The notes beneath the pieces were generated by a model that saw only the letters and a program-made list of their open reading frames with translations, did no database searches and was not told the DNA's origin. A DNA stretch of 64,000 nucleotides from Croceibacterium_A sp044506885. Lineage in GTDB: Bacteria; Pseudomonadota; Alphaproteobacteria; Sphingomonadales; Sphingomonadaceae. This document shows, one piece after another, positions 42,877-51,446 of this stretch (positions within the stretch are counted from its first letter, which is position 1; each line of letters starts with the position of its first letter). The translations under genes were made by a program, and so were the position numbers. Location of the stretch: contig JBIQKC010000001.1 of assembly GCA_044506885.1 (NCBI GenBank), forward strand, positions 1-64,000, given 5' to 3'.

Positions 42877-43488
42877 TTGGCTTTTGAACTCATCGCGCTG
42901 CCTTACGACAGCGAAGCGCTCGCCCCGACGATTTCCGCCGAAACGCTCGGTTTCCACCATGGCAAGCACCACAAGGCCTATATCGACAAGACCAATGCCG
43001 CGGTCGACGGCAGCGACATGTCGGGCGACGACCTGGAGACGGTCATCGCCAAGGCGCGCGGCAAGGACCAGGGCCTGTTCAACAACGCCGCGCAGAGCTG
43101 GAACCACGGCTTCTACTGGCACTCGCTCTCGCCCGAGGCGCAGGCGCCCGACGGCGAACTGGCGGAGAAGATCGACGCCGCTTTCGGCAGCCTCGACGGG
43201 CTGAAGAGCAAGCTCGCCGATCGCGGCGCCGGCCACTTCGCCAGCGGCTGGGTGTGGCTGGCCGAGAAGGGCGGCGCGCTGTCGATCGAGGAATCGCATG
43301 ACGCCGACACGCTGGCGGACAGCGGCTTCAACCCGCTGCTGACGATCGACGTGTGGGAGCATGCCTACTACCTCGACCACCAGAACCTGCGGCCGGCCTA
43401 TCTGAAGCAGGTGATCGACGATCACCTCAACTGGGGCTTCGCGGCCGAGAACCTGGCGCGCGGCAGCGTGTGGAAATATCCGGGCTGA
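42877..43488 (+). CDS. sodB: Superoxide dismutase [Fe/Mn type]
   Basis: The 203-residue cytoplasmic enzyme dismutates superoxide. Metal ligands are visible: His in GFHHGKHHKAY, His in SWNHGFYW, and Asp and His in DVWEHAYY. FNNAAQSWNHGFYW and the Gly/Gln positions favour the iron form. TTG 42877 was chosen because AGGAAGG lies 8 nt upstream and it yields the family N-terminus (xAFELIALPY); longer in-frame starts add unrelated residues. A terminator follows. Confidence 0.95.
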   Translation: MAFELIALPYDSEALAPTISAETLGFHHGKHHKAYIDKTNAAVDGSDMSGDDLETVIAKARGKDQGLFNNAAQSWNHGFYWHSLSPEAQAPDGELAEKIDAAFGSLDGLKSKLADRGAGHFASGWVWLAEKGGALSIEESHDADTLADSGFNPLLTIDVWEHAYYLDHQNLRPAYLKQVIDDHLNWGFAAENLARGSVWKYPG

Positions 43489-43510
43489 CGCAGTCCCGCC
43501 GATTCGAGGA

Positions 43511-43542
43511 GGCCCGCCCGCCACCGGCGCGGCGGGCCTTTT
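43511..43542 (+). terminator. Intrinsic terminator after sodB
   Basis: GGCCCGCC and GGCGGGCC form a perfect 8-bp stem with a 12-nt loop, followed by TTTT. Confidence 0.85.
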
Positions 43543-43549
43543 CGCAAGT

Positions 43550-44716
43550 TCAGCCTTCTTCGCTCAGTTCGAGGACGTCGGCGGCGAACAGCGGTTCGCC
43601 GAACAGGAAGCCGACCAGGTTGGGCTTGCCCAGATGGTCTACGAGTGCGGTGATCGCCAGCAGGATCGGCACCGACAGCAGCGCCCCGGTGACGCCCCAG
43701 ATCCAGGTGAAGTAGCTGAGCGCGAACAGGATCAGGACCGGGTTCATCGTGAACCGCGCGCCAAGGACCGCCGGGGTCACCAGGTTCGCCTCGATCGCGT
43801 GCAGGCCAAGATATGCAAGCGCCGGCGCCAGTCCGAGCAGCGGCGCGTCGGCGGCGCCGACGCCGAACAGCACCAGCAGCGCGGTCATCATCAGCGGGCC
43901 GATGTAGGGGAGGAAATTGAGCAGCGCGGCAAGGCCGCCCCACATCACCGGATAGCGCATGTCGAACATCCATGCGCCGAAGGTGACGACGATTCCCGCC
44001 CCGACGTTGATGACGCCGACGGTGAGGATGTAGGCGGCGACGCGATCCTGCACGTCGCGCATCACCCGCGCGACCTTCAGGCTGGCGCCGAAATGCTGGC
44101 GATCGAGCAGCAGCCGTCGGCGCATCCGCACCCGCGCTTCGATCATGAAGAACGCCATCAGGAACGTCAGCAGCACTTCGAGCAGCACGCTCGGCGTGGC
44201 GAAGGCGAGCTGTTCCAGCATCGTCGGCCCGGCGAGCACGACCTGTTCGCCTTCCGCGGCCCCGACGATCTCTGTCACCCTGTCATTGAGCCGCGAGACC
44301 CATGCGAAATTGCCTTGCAGTTCGGCGAAGCGGTGACCGATCCGGTCGAGCAGCGCCGGCACTTCGTCGGCCATAGCCACCGCCGGGCGAAGGACCGCCG
44401 TCAGCGCCAGGGCGAGCACGGCGAGGAACGCCAGCAGGGCGCTGAACGAGGCGAGGAAGTTGGGAACGCCAAGCCCGGCCAGCCGATCGGCCAACGGCGA
44501 CAGGACGATGGTGAGAACGATCGCGGTGACCAGCGGCAGGAACACCACCGAACCGATCGACAGCACGAACGGCAACGCCAGAAACAGCCCGATCGCCAGA
44601 AGCAGCACGAGCGCCGAGATCAGCCGCAGCTCCTGCGCGGCGAACGCCATGGTCCGGCGGCGCGGCGCGTCGCGCCGCGGCGGTGGAGGAGCGCCCGTTG
44701 CGGGATCCGCGCTCAT
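43550..44716 (-). CDS. AI-2E family transporter (permease of unknown substrate)
   Basis: The 388-residue inner-membrane protein has about 8 helices and a large polar segment after helix 3 (about residues 115-180). The family signature FLPYIGPLMM lies in the second half, along with LGARFTMNPVLILFALSYFTWIWGVTGALLSVPIL at the end. AI-2E members were named for TqsA, but most have other roles, such as Na+/H+ exchange. It is followed upstream by ecfG on the same strand with a 22-bp gap, so it might be part of the stress locus. Confidence 0.87.
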   Translation of the reverse strand: MSADPATGAPPPPRRDAPRRRTMAFAAQELRLISALVLLLAIGLFLALPFVLSIGSVVFLPLVTAIVLTIVLSPLADRLAGLGVPNFLASFSALLAFLAVLALALTAVLRPAVAMADEVPALLDRIGHRFAELQGNFAWVSRLNDRVTEIVGAAEGEQVVLAGPTMLEQLAFATPSVLLEVLLTFLMAFFMIEARVRMRRRLLLDRQHFGASLKVARVMRDVQDRVAAYILTVGVINVGAGIVVTFGAWMFDMRYPVMWGGLAALLNFLPYIGPLMMTALLVLFGVGAADAPLLGLAPALAYLGLHAIEANLVTPAVLGARFTMNPVLILFALSYFTWIWGVTGALLSVPILLAITALVDHLGKPNLVGFLFGEPLFAADVLELSEEG

Positions 44717-44738
44717 TCCGGCTCCCCCCGCTTCGCCG

Positions 44739-45365
44739 CTATCTGGTAGGAGCGGCGAGGCCCCGGCCGGCGGCGACGTCGTCCAGTTCCTCCAGAATCG
44801 CGCGATGGGCGGCGGGATCGTCGATCGAGCGTTCGGGAATCGAGCCGTCCTCGATCATGCTCGTCAGCGCGGCGCGCGCGCGGCCGACGCGGCTCTTGAT
44901 CGTGCCCACCGCGCAGCCGCAGATCTGCGCCGCTTCCTCGTAGGAAAATCCGCCCGCTCCGACCAGCAGCAGCGCCTCGCGCCGTTCGGGCGGCAATGTC
45001 AGCAGCGCCCGGTGCATGTCCGAAAGATGGATCGGCTCTTCCTGCCCGGCGGGCGCTGTCAGGATGCGTTCGGCCGTGGTCTCGTCGTACTCGCCGCGAA
45101 AGCGGTTGCGGCGCATGTCGGTGAGATAGGCGTTGCGCAGGATGACGAAAGTCCACGCGCGCATGCTGGTGCCCGGCTCGAACCGGTCCTGCGCCGCCCA
45201 GGCCTTGAGCAGGGTCTCCTGCACAAGGTCGTCGGCCATGTCGGGCCGGCCGCAAAGGCCGCGCGCGAAAGCGCGCAGGTGCGGCACCACTTCGGTCAGC
45301 TCACGCTTGAAAGCGCGCTTGTCGTCGGCGCTGCGCTCTGGCCGCGGCCTGTCTTCGTGACTCAT
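44739..45365 (-). CDS. ecfG: ECF sigma factor EcfG, general stress response
   Basis: The 207-residue sigma factor has region 2 at about 25-95 (DDLVQETLLKAWAAQDRFEPGTSMRAW) and region 4 at about 115-170 (LPPERREALLLVGAGGFSYEEAAQICGCAVGTIKSRVGRAR). The position next to nepR identifies it as the EcfG type, which directs RNA polymerase to stress promoters and is held by NepR until PhyR-P removes it. Its start overlaps the nepR stop (ATGA). No phyR gene is in the window, although in many alphaproteobacteria it is adjacent. Confidence 0.93.
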   Translation of the reverse strand: MSHEDRPRPERSADDKRAFKRELTEVVPHLRAFARGLCGRPDMADDLVQETLLKAWAAQDRFEPGTSMRAWTFVILRNAYLTDMRRNRFRGEYDETTAERILTAPAGQEEPIHLSDMHRALLTLPPERREALLLVGAGGFSYEEAAQICGCAVGTIKSRVGRARAALTSMIEDGSIPERSIDDPAAHRAILEELDDVAAGRGLAAPTR

Positions 45366-45538
45366 TTTTTCTCGCTGTCGAGCTTGGCGAGCAGATCGGT
45401 GAACGTGTCGGGAAGCGGTTCCTCGAGCACCGAATCGTAAAGCTGCTTCAATCCGGACGTCCAATCGGGCTTCCGCCCGCCCTTGGCGCGTTGGATACCC
45501 TTCGCGGGTTTGCGCGTTTCCTTGTCAGCAACAGACAT
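45362..45538 (-). CDS. nepR: NepR anti-sigma factor
   Basis: The 58-residue protein has the NepR core GLKQLYDSVLEEPLPDTFTDLLAKLD at about residues 29-54 after a basic, disordered N-terminus. NepR binds EcfG and, under stress, is taken away by phosphorylated PhyR. The 4-nt overlap with ecfG assures coupled synthesis. A GGAAC-N16-CGTT promoter, the EcfG consensus, lies about 100 nt upstream, so the pair is probably autoregulated. Confidence 0.92.
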   Translation of the reverse strand: MSVADKETRKPAKGIQRAKGGRKPDWTSGLKQLYDSVLEEPLPDTFTDLLAKLDSEKK

Positions 45539-45639
45539 CCTTCGAACATTCACCCCCTGAATATAGTCCCGGCGAATCGCGATTGCACGTGATCCCTGTT
45601 GCAGCCGCGCACCGAGTTGCGCAATTGTTGCGATGTCAT

Positions 45640-45666
45640 GGAACGAAAAGGGCTCGATCCGGTTCC
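45640..45666. promoter_or_regulatory. EcfG-type promoter, near-symmetric and possibly bidirectional
   Basis: On the minus strand GGAAC (45666-45662), a 16-nt spacer and CGTT (45645-45642) match the alphaproteobacterial EcfG consensus toward nepR-ecfG. On the plus strand GGAAC (45640-45644), 16 nt and GGTT (45661-45664) give a one-mismatch copy toward the HWE kinase gene. Confidence 0.7.
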
Positions 45667-45770
45667 CCCGGATAGTCCCTGGATACATCGTGTCATGCGG
45701 ACTTGGGGAGCGCAGTGGCGCCAGAAAGGGAGTCGATCGGCGCGTTCGGCGGCTTTTCAAGGAGTTAGGT

Positions 45771-47444
45771 TTGGAGCAGGGTTCCGGGGGGCGCGGCACT
45801 ACGAAGCGGTGGCTGGTCCGCTTTCCGCGCGCCGTGCCCATTGCCATCTTCCTTCTCATCGCCGGGATCACGATTCTCAGCGTCTTCGCCATCGAGCGGG
45901 GCGAGGAGGACCGGTCCGCGGCCCAGCTCCGCACGCGCGCGACCGCGATCGCCTCGGCGCTGGAGCGGCGCGCCAACTCCAGCAGCGCGTACCTGCGCGC
46001 CGGCGCCGCTCTGCTGGCGACGCTCGATGAGGTCAACGCGTCGCGTTTCCGCCGTTTCGTCAGCGAACTCCGCCTCGATGCCGCCTCGCGCGGGTCCGAA
46101 GGCATCGGCTGGGCGATGGTGGTCTACCCGTCCGAAATCGAGGCGTTCGACGCGCTGATGGAAAGCGAAGGCCAGCCGGGCGTGCGATTGTATCCGCGGC
46201 CCGACGGCAGCCAGCCGTACGCCGTGCCGGTAACCTTCCTGCATCCCGATTCGCAGCGCAACCGGCGGGCGCTGGGGTTCGACATGTATTCCGAGCCGGA
46301 GCGCAGGGCGGCGATGATCGAGGCCGAGCGCACCTTGCGGCCGAGCGCCAGCGGACGCGTGGTTCTGCGGCAGGAGGGCAGCGACGTCCATCCGGGCTTC
46401 CTGATCTACATGCCGGTGCTCGAGCCCACGCCTCGGGGCAGCCGCCTGAAGGGCTTCATCTACAGCCCGTTCAGCGCGGCGGCGTTCCTCGAATCGGCGC
46501 TCGAGACCGAAAATCCCGAAGGCTATCGCGTGGTCCTGTTCGACGGGCCGCCGAGCGCTACGAACCTGATGGCGCGAAGCGGCGGCGAAGGCGGAGGCCG
46601 CACGGCGACAGAGCGGGTGGCGATCGGGGCCGAGCCGTGGATTCTCCAGGTAACCTCGCCCGCCGGCGGCGGTCTCTCCGGCCTGTCGATGGTGACGATG
46701 ATTTTCGGCCTGCTCGTCGCCAGCCTGCTGATGCTGCTGGTGCGGATGCTGACCCAGCAAGCGCTTGAAGACGAAGCGTCGCTGCGCTGGTTCGAGGAGC
46801 AGGCGTCGATCCGCAACTCGCTGACCCGCGAACTCAACCACCGGGTCAAGAACACGCTCGCCAACGTGCTGTCGATCATCGCGCTGACGCGGCGGCGGGC
46901 GAACAGCCTGGAGGATTTCGCCGACGGCCTCGACGGACGCATCCGCGCGCTCTCGGCGACGCACGACCTGCTGACGCAGTCGGACTGGGGCACGACCCCG
47001 ATCGGCAGCGTCGTGGAAGCGGAGCTGGTGCCCTATTCGGCAGGCAGCGATCACCAGATCGACCTGCGCGGCCCGCATATCGAGCTTGCGCCCAACGACG
47101 CCCTCTCGCTGGGCCTGGCGGTGCACGAACTGGCGACCAACGCGGCCAAGTATGGCGCGCTGAGCAAGCCCGGCGGCACGGTCGCGGTTCACTGGAAGCT
47201 GATTTCGCCGACTCTCGTGCGGATCGAATGGAAGGAGAGCGGCGGCCCGCCGGTGAAGCAGACGCGCGGGCGCGGCTTCGGCACCGATCTGATCGAACGG
47301 GTCGTCGCGCACGAACTCAAGAACCCGGTCGAACTGACGTTCGCCGAGGATGGCGTGCGCTGCGTGCTGACGATTCCCGTACGCCAGCCGAGCAGCTTCG
47401 CGATGCGCGCGGGCCGGAGCGCGCCGCCGACGCCTCCGGCGTAA
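45771..47444 (+). CDS. CHASE-domain HWE-family sensor histidine kinase
   Basis: The 557-residue inner-membrane kinase has helix 1 at about 19-41, a periplasmic CHASE sensor at about 75-230 (LDAASRGSEGIGWAMVVYP, DMYSEPERRAAM), and helix 2 at about 302-325. The HWE kinase module has His357 in ELNHRVKNTLANV, the N-box HELATNAAKYGAL near 452-464 and the diagnostic W-x-E in IEWKESGGP. TTG 45771 has AAGGAG 6 nt upstream. Being divergent from nepR-ecfG, it is likely a PhyK-type kinase feeding PhyR. CHASE domains bind small ligands; the signal is unknown. Confidence 0.9.
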   Translation: MEQGSGGRGTTKRWLVRFPRAVPIAIFLLIAGITILSVFAIERGEEDRSAAQLRTRATAIASALERRANSSSAYLRAGAALLATLDEVNASRFRRFVSELRLDAASRGSEGIGWAMVVYPSEIEAFDALMESEGQPGVRLYPRPDGSQPYAVPVTFLHPDSQRNRRALGFDMYSEPERRAAMIEAERTLRPSASGRVVLRQEGSDVHPGFLIYMPVLEPTPRGSRLKGFIYSPFSAAAFLESALETENPEGYRVVLFDGPPSATNLMARSGGEGGGRTATERVAIGAEPWILQVTSPAGGGLSGLSMVTMIFGLLVASLLMLLVRMLTQQALEDEASLRWFEEQASIRNSLTRELNHRVKNTLANVLSIIALTRRRANSLEDFADGLDGRIRALSATHDLLTQSDWGTTPIGSVVEAELVPYSAGSDHQIDLRGPHIELAPNDALSLGLAVHELATNAAKYGALSKPGGTVAVHWKLISPTLVRIEWKESGGPPVKQTRGRGFGTDLIERVVAHELKNPVELTFAEDGVRCVLTIPVRQPSSFAMRAGRSAPPTPPA

Positions 47445-47477
47445 GGGGCCCGGCGTAGCGCCGTTCGGGACTGGACA

Positions 47478-47501
47478 CGCTATATCACGGTAAATATTGC
47501 G
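47478..47501. promoter_or_regulatory. ModE-box-like palindrome upstream of modA
   Basis: CGCTATAT, 8 nt, ATATTGCG spans 24 bp, the same length and layout as the E. coli modA operator (CGTTATAT, 8 nt, ACATAACG). It ends 6 bp before the modA start. It would block transcription or translation initiation when molybdate is plentiful. Confidence 0.65.
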
Positions 47502-47507
47502 AGAGGC

Positions 47508-48293
47508 ATGATTGCCGTTCGCCGTCTGTTGCGATGGTTCGCTGCGCTGACGCTCTGCGCGCTCCTGGCGGCGTGCGGCCAGGACAGCGAGCCCGCGCGC
47601 GGCCCGGTCGTGCTCGCCGCATCGAGCATGCAGGAGGCGCTGGAGGACGCGGCGGCGGCTTGGAGCGCAGGGGGGAGCACGGGGGGGAGCGCAGGGGAGC
47701 GCGCCGAACCGGTGCTGTCGTTCGCGGCCTCGTCGGCGCTCGCCCGTCAGGTTCGTCAGGGCGCGCCGGCGGACGTGTTCGTCTCGGCGGACGAGGCGTG
47801 GATGGATGATCTCGAAGCCGGCGGCCTGCTGCGCCCCGGAACGCGCGCCGACGTCGCCGGCAACCGGCTGGTCGTGATCCGGCCGAAGGGCGCTGCGCCG
47901 CGCACGCTGGCCGATCTCGGCGGCGACAAGCTGGCGCTGGCCGATCCCGCGGCGGTCCCGGCGGGGCGGTACGCGCGGGCGGCGCTCGAATCGCTCGGGC
48001 TGTGGAACGGCGTGCGCGACAATGTCGTCGCGGCCGAGAACGTGCGCGCGGCGCTGGCGCTGGTCGAGCGCGGCGAAGCCGCGCTGGGCATCGTCTACGC
48101 CACCGACGCGCTGGCTTCGGACAAGGTCGAGGTGGTCGAACGTCTGCCGGCCGGGAGCCATCCGCCGATCCGCTATCCGGCAGCGGTGATCGGGGATTCG
48201 GCCCACCCCGAGGCCGAGGCGTTCGCGGCCTTCCTGACTTCGGCCGAAGCGAAGGCGATATTCGCGCGGCGCGGGTTCGAGCCCGCCGAGTGA
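47508..48293 (+). CDS. modA: Molybdate ABC transporter substrate-binding lipoprotein
   Basis: The 261-residue periplasmic binding protein captures molybdate or tungstate. A lipoprotein signal ends at LCALLAAC (lipid Cys near residue 23), which is less common than a free ModA. Family features are VLAASSMQEALEDAAAAW, FAASSALARQVRQGAPADVFVSADEAWMD, LALADPAAVPAGRYAR and GIVYATDA. A Gly/Ser-rich insert (AGGSTGGSAGERAE) after residue 50 reflects a small DNA repeat of GGGGGAGC units. GAGAGG precedes the ATG. The stop overlaps the modB GTG start. Confidence 0.93.
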   Translation: MIAVRRLLRWFAALTLCALLAACGQDSEPARGPVVLAASSMQEALEDAAAAWSAGGSTGGSAGERAEPVLSFAASSALARQVRQGAPADVFVSADEAWMDDLEAGGLLRPGTRADVAGNRLVVIRPKGAAPRTLADLGGDKLALADPAAVPAGRYARAALESLGLWNGVRDNVVAAENVRAALALVERGEAALGIVYATDALASDKVEVVERLPAGSHPPIRYPAAVIGDSAHPEAEAFAAFLTSAEAKAIFARRGFEPAE

Positions 48294-48991
48294 GCGGCTG
48301 GCTGACACCCGACGAATGGACCGTGGTCGCGCTGTCGCTGCGGGTCAGCGTGGTTGCGGTCGTGGCGACGATGCCGATCGCCTATGCGCTTGCGTGGGTG
48401 CTGGCGCGCAGGCGCTTTCCCGGACGCATCCTGCTCGATGCGGTGGTTCACCTGCCGCTGGTTCTGCCGCCGGTGGTGACCGGCTGGCTGCTGCTGCTGC
48501 TGCTCGGGCGGCAGGGGCCGGTGGGCGCGTGGCTCGACGAGCAATTCGGGATAACGTTCGTGTTCCGCTGGACCGGCGCGGCGGTGGCGGCGGCGGTGAT
48601 GGCCCTGCCGCTGATGGTGCGCGCGATGCGCCTGTCGATCGAAGCCGTCGACCGGCGGCTGGTGGACGCCGCGCGCACGCTGGGCGCCAGGCCGTGGCGG
48701 GCGTTCCTGACGATCACCTTGCCGCTGAGCGCCCCCGGCATAGCCGCCGCGGCGATGCTCGGCTTCGCCCGCTCGCTCGGCGAATTCGGGGCGACGATCA
48801 TCTTCGCCTCCAACATCGCCGGGGAGACGCGGACGCTGCCGCTGGCGATCTACAGCGGATTGCAGGTGCCGGGCGCGGAAGCGCAAGTGGCGCGGCTGGC
48901 GCTGATCTCGGTCGTGCTGTCGATCGGTGCGCTGGTGGTGTCGGAACTGCTGGTGCGGCGTTCGGGCGGGAGCCGCGCGCATGTCCTTTGA
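48290..48991 (+). CDS. modB: Molybdate ABC transporter permease
   Basis: The 233-residue inner-membrane protein has about 5-6 helices and the EAA loop typical of ModB (DAARTLGARPWRAFLTITLPLSAPGI, about residues 125-150), which docks onto ModC. RSLGEFGATIIFASNIAGETRTLPLAIY is also characteristic. It starts at GTG 48290, overlapping modA by 4 nt (GTGA), and overlaps modC by 11 nt. The order modABC is standard. Confidence 0.94.
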   Translation: MSGWLTPDEWTVVALSLRVSVVAVVATMPIAYALAWVLARRRFPGRILLDAVVHLPLVLPPVVTGWLLLLLLGRQGPVGAWLDEQFGITFVFRWTGAAVAAAVMALPLMVRAMRLSIEAVDRRLVDAARTLGARPWRAFLTITLPLSAPGIAAAAMLGFARSLGEFGATIIFASNIAGETRTLPLAIYSGLQVPGAEAQVARLALISVVLSIGALVVSELLVRRSGGSRAHVL

Positions 48992-49604
48992 AGTCGCAAT
49001 CGGGCACCGCATCGGCGAGCGGCGGATCGCGCTGGATTTCACATCGGACGCGCAATTGACCGCGCTGGTCGGCCCGTCCGGCATCGGCAAGACGACCGTG
49101 CTCAACTGCATCGCCGGGCTCCGCCGCCCCGAGAGCGGGCGCATCGCGGTGGCCGGCGAGGTGCTGTTCGATAGCGCGAGCGGAGTGAACCTTCCCCCGG
49201 AGCAACGCCGCGCCGGCTATGTGTTCCAGGACGCGCGGCTGTTCCCGCATCTGCGGGTCGACGCCAATCTGCGCTACGGCGAGCGCCTTGCGCCCGTGGA
49301 ACGGCGCTGGATCGGGCATGACGAGGTCGTGGCGTTCCTTGGCATCGAGCGCCTGCTGGCGCGCTGGCCGGCGACGCTTTCGGGCGGCGAGACGCGGCGC
49401 GTGGCGATCGGCCGGGCGCTGCTTTCCGCGCCGCGCTTCCTGCTGCTCGACGAGCCGTTCGCCTCGCTCGACCCGGCGCGCGGGGAGGCGCTGATGGAGC
49501 TGGTCGAGCGCATCCGCGACCGGCTCGCCATCCCGATCCTGCTGGTCAGCCACGACCGCGCCGAAGTCGAGCGGCTTGCCGGCCGGGTGGTGGCGATGGC
49601 CTGA
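48981..49604 (+). CDS. modC: Molybdate ABC transporter ATP-binding protein, short form
   Basis: The 207-residue ATPase has Walker A GPSGIGKTT, Q-loop FQDARLFPHL, signature LSGGETRRVAIGRAL, Walker B FLLLDEPFASLD and the switch His in LVSHDR. Typical ModC has about 350 residues with a C-terminal molybdate-binding Mop/TOBE domain; here it ends right after the ATPase, so direct feedback by molybdate through that domain is missing. The DNA after the stop shows no continued homology in another frame that I can recognise. Confidence 0.9.
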   Translation: MSFEVAIGHRIGERRIALDFTSDAQLTALVGPSGIGKTTVLNCIAGLRRPESGRIAVAGEVLFDSASGVNLPPEQRRAGYVFQDARLFPHLRVDANLRYGERLAPVERRWIGHDEVVAFLGIERLLARWPATLSGGETRRVAIGRALLSAPRFLLLDEPFASLDPARGEALMELVERIRDRLAIPILLVSHDRAEVERLAGRVVAMA

Positions 49605-49680
49605 AGCGCGCGGGGAATCCATTTGTCCGCACCGGGTCCGTTCGCTACCACCGCCGGGGAGCGTGGTTTGAGAGGATCGT

Positions 49681-50754
49681 ATGAGAATCGGAGCACTTAT
49701 AGCATTGGCGGCAGCCGCCAGCCTGTCCGTGACGGCGGCGGCGCAGCAACCCGGTCCCGCCGGGGCGGCCCCGCCTCCGCGCCCCGCGGCCGGCGGCGGA
49801 CTGCCGGGGACGGAAGCGATCGAACAGGTTGCCGACAACATCTACAAGATATTCGGCGGCGGCGGTAACACGCTCGTCGTGGTGCAGCGGGACGGCGTTG
49901 TCCTCGTCGACACCAAGATGCCCGGCAACGGCCAGGCGATCCTCGACGAAGTGCGCGAGGTCACCGACAAGCCGGTCACCGCGATCATCAGCACGCACAG
50001 CCACCCGGACCATATCGGCAGCACCGATTTCATCCGCGAGCGCTATCCCGACGCGCGGGTGATCATGCACGAGACCGGCAAGACGGAGATCACCGCCAAC
50101 CCCAACCACAACCCCGGCGTGGTGCCGAACGAGACCTATTCCGACCGCATGACGCTCGGCGAAGGGGACGAGCGGATCGAGCTCTACCACACCGGCCCCG
50201 GCCATACCGGCGGCGACAGCTTCGTCGTCATCCCGGCGGCGAAGCTGCTGTTCATGGGCGATGTCATGGCGTGGAACATGGCCCCGTTCCTGCCCGCCGG
50301 CGGCGCGGCGGCGATCGCCGACGAGATCGACAATCTGCACGCGCTGGTGAAGGACATGGGCATCGAGATCGTCGTCGAAGGCCACGGGCACGTGAACACC
50401 TGGGACGGCTTCGAGCGCTTCGTGAAGTTCAACCGCGCGCTGCTCGACGCCGCCAGGGCCGCCTACGACCGGGGCGACGCGCCCGGCGCGGCGGTCGATG
50501 AGCTGAAACGCAATCCTCAGTTCGCCGAACTGCTCGACACCAATATCAAGAAGGGTCTCGAGTACGGCAACACCCCGCTGGCGCGGGCGCACATGAACGT
50601 GAACATCGCCTTCGCGGAATTCGCCGGGGAGGAGGTCGGGTTCGGCCTCGCCAACGGTGCGCCGCTGCCGGAAACCGACAAGCACAAGGGCTCCGATCCG
50701 GCGGACACCGCGCCGCCAACCCCGGAAATGCTCGCGGCCGCCGTAGCGAAGTAG
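49681..50754 (+). CDS. Exported MBL-fold metallo-hydrolase
   Basis: The 357-residue protein has a signal peptide (cleavage near TAAAQQ, residue 21-22) and a metallo-beta-lactamase fold. The metal motif H-S-H-P-D-H is at residues 106-111, followed by GPGHTGGDSF, MGDVMAW and VEGHGHVNTWDG. It is of the subclass often annotated as cyclase or glyoxalase-like hydrolase; the substrate is unknown. An extra C-terminal 100 residues are helical. It is convergent with the MarR gene, with a hairpin in between. Confidence 0.88.
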   Translation: MRIGALIALAAAASLSVTAAAQQPGPAGAAPPPRPAAGGGLPGTEAIEQVADNIYKIFGGGGNTLVVVQRDGVVLVDTKMPGNGQAILDEVREVTDKPVTAIISTHSHPDHIGSTDFIRERYPDARVIMHETGKTEITANPNHNPGVVPNETYSDRMTLGEGDERIELYHTGPGHTGGDSFVVIPAAKLLFMGDVMAWNMAPFLPAGGAAAIADEIDNLHALVKDMGIEIVVEGHGHVNTWDGFERFVKFNRALLDAARAAYDRGDAPGAAVDELKRNPQFAELLDTNIKKGLEYGNTPLARAHMNVNIAFAEFAGEEVGFGLANGAPLPETDKHKGSDPADTAPPTPEMLAAAVAK

Positions 50755-50774
50755 CCCGGCCGCGAACGCACTCC

Positions 50775-50804
50775 GCCCTCGCGTCATGCATGTGCCGCGA
50801 GGGC
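50775..50804. terminator. Hairpin between convergent MBL and MarR genes
   Basis: GCCCTCGCG and CGCGAGGGC form a perfect 9-bp stem with a 12-nt loop. There is no T-run on either side, so it is only a possible bidirectional terminator. Confidence 0.5.
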
Positions 50805-50826
50805 ACCCGTCTCGCGCGATCGTTGG

Positions 50827-51270
50827 TTATCGCTCGCTTTCGCGCTCGGCGACGACGTCTTCGGCGATGGCGTTGAGCATGCGGCCGAATTCGGCGCGGG
50901 TTTCGCCTTCGAGGCTGCGGGTGATGGTGCGGAAATAGCCCTGGCGGCGTTCGCGCATGCGCTTGAACAGCGCCACTCCCTTGGCGGTCGGGGCGATGAG
51001 CATCGTCTTGCGGCTGCCGGGCTCGTAGTCGCGGTCGACCAGCCCCGAGGCGATCATCGCCTTCACCGCGCGGCTGATCTCCGCCTGGTCGACCTCGCCC
51101 GCATCGCTGATGGTGCTGGCGGTCGTCGGCCCGGAAATGCAGATGAACGCGAGCACGCGCCACTGGGCGACCGAGACGCCGAATTCCCGCTGCAACTGGC
51201 GCGAGGTAGTGCGCTCGATCATCTTGGCCAGCACCAGCAGCCGCTGGGCGACGCTGTCGGCATCGAACAT
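50827..51270 (-). CDS. MarR family transcriptional regulator
   Basis: The 147-residue protein has the MarR winged helix: LAKMIERTTSRQLQREFGVSVAQWRVLAFI, recognition helix around VDQAEISRAVKAMIASGLVDRDYEPGSRKTMLIAPTAKG, and dimer helices at both ends. The start is uncertain. ATG 51270 gives the usual family length, but a strong GGGAGGAA lies at 51366-51373, 5 nt before an in-frame CTG at 51360 that would add 30 residues. It diverges from a TBDR; a TTGA-N4-TCAA palindrome in the shared region is a plausible binding site. Confidence 0.85.
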   Translation of the reverse strand: MFDADSVAQRLLVLAKMIERTTSRQLQREFGVSVAQWRVLAFICISGPTTASTISDAGEVDQAEISRAVKAMIASGLVDRDYEPGSRKTMLIAPTAKGVALFKRMRERRQGYFRTITRSLEGETRAEFGRMLNAIAEDVVAERESER

Positions 51271-51434
51271 GTACCACAGCGGCGGCAGCCTGGACGGCGC
51301 GGCGGCGCGCGGCGTGGCGGCGTGGGCGCGCGGTGCGGAACGCGAAGCAGCGGTAGTCAGTGTGGTTCCTCCCCCCGACGAACACAGCGCCGGGCCATAG
51401 CGCCGGCGCGCCGCGCGCGGCAAGGTTCGTTTTC

Positions 51435-51446
51435 TTGACAACTCAA
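51435..51446. promoter_or_regulatory. TTGA-N4-TCAA palindrome in the MarR/TBDR divergent region
   Basis: TTGACAACTCAA lies between the MarR gene and the TBDR start at 51539. The same half-sites and spacing (TTGACTTATCAA) occur at 57624-57635, upstream of the AAHS permease. Confidence 0.45.
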
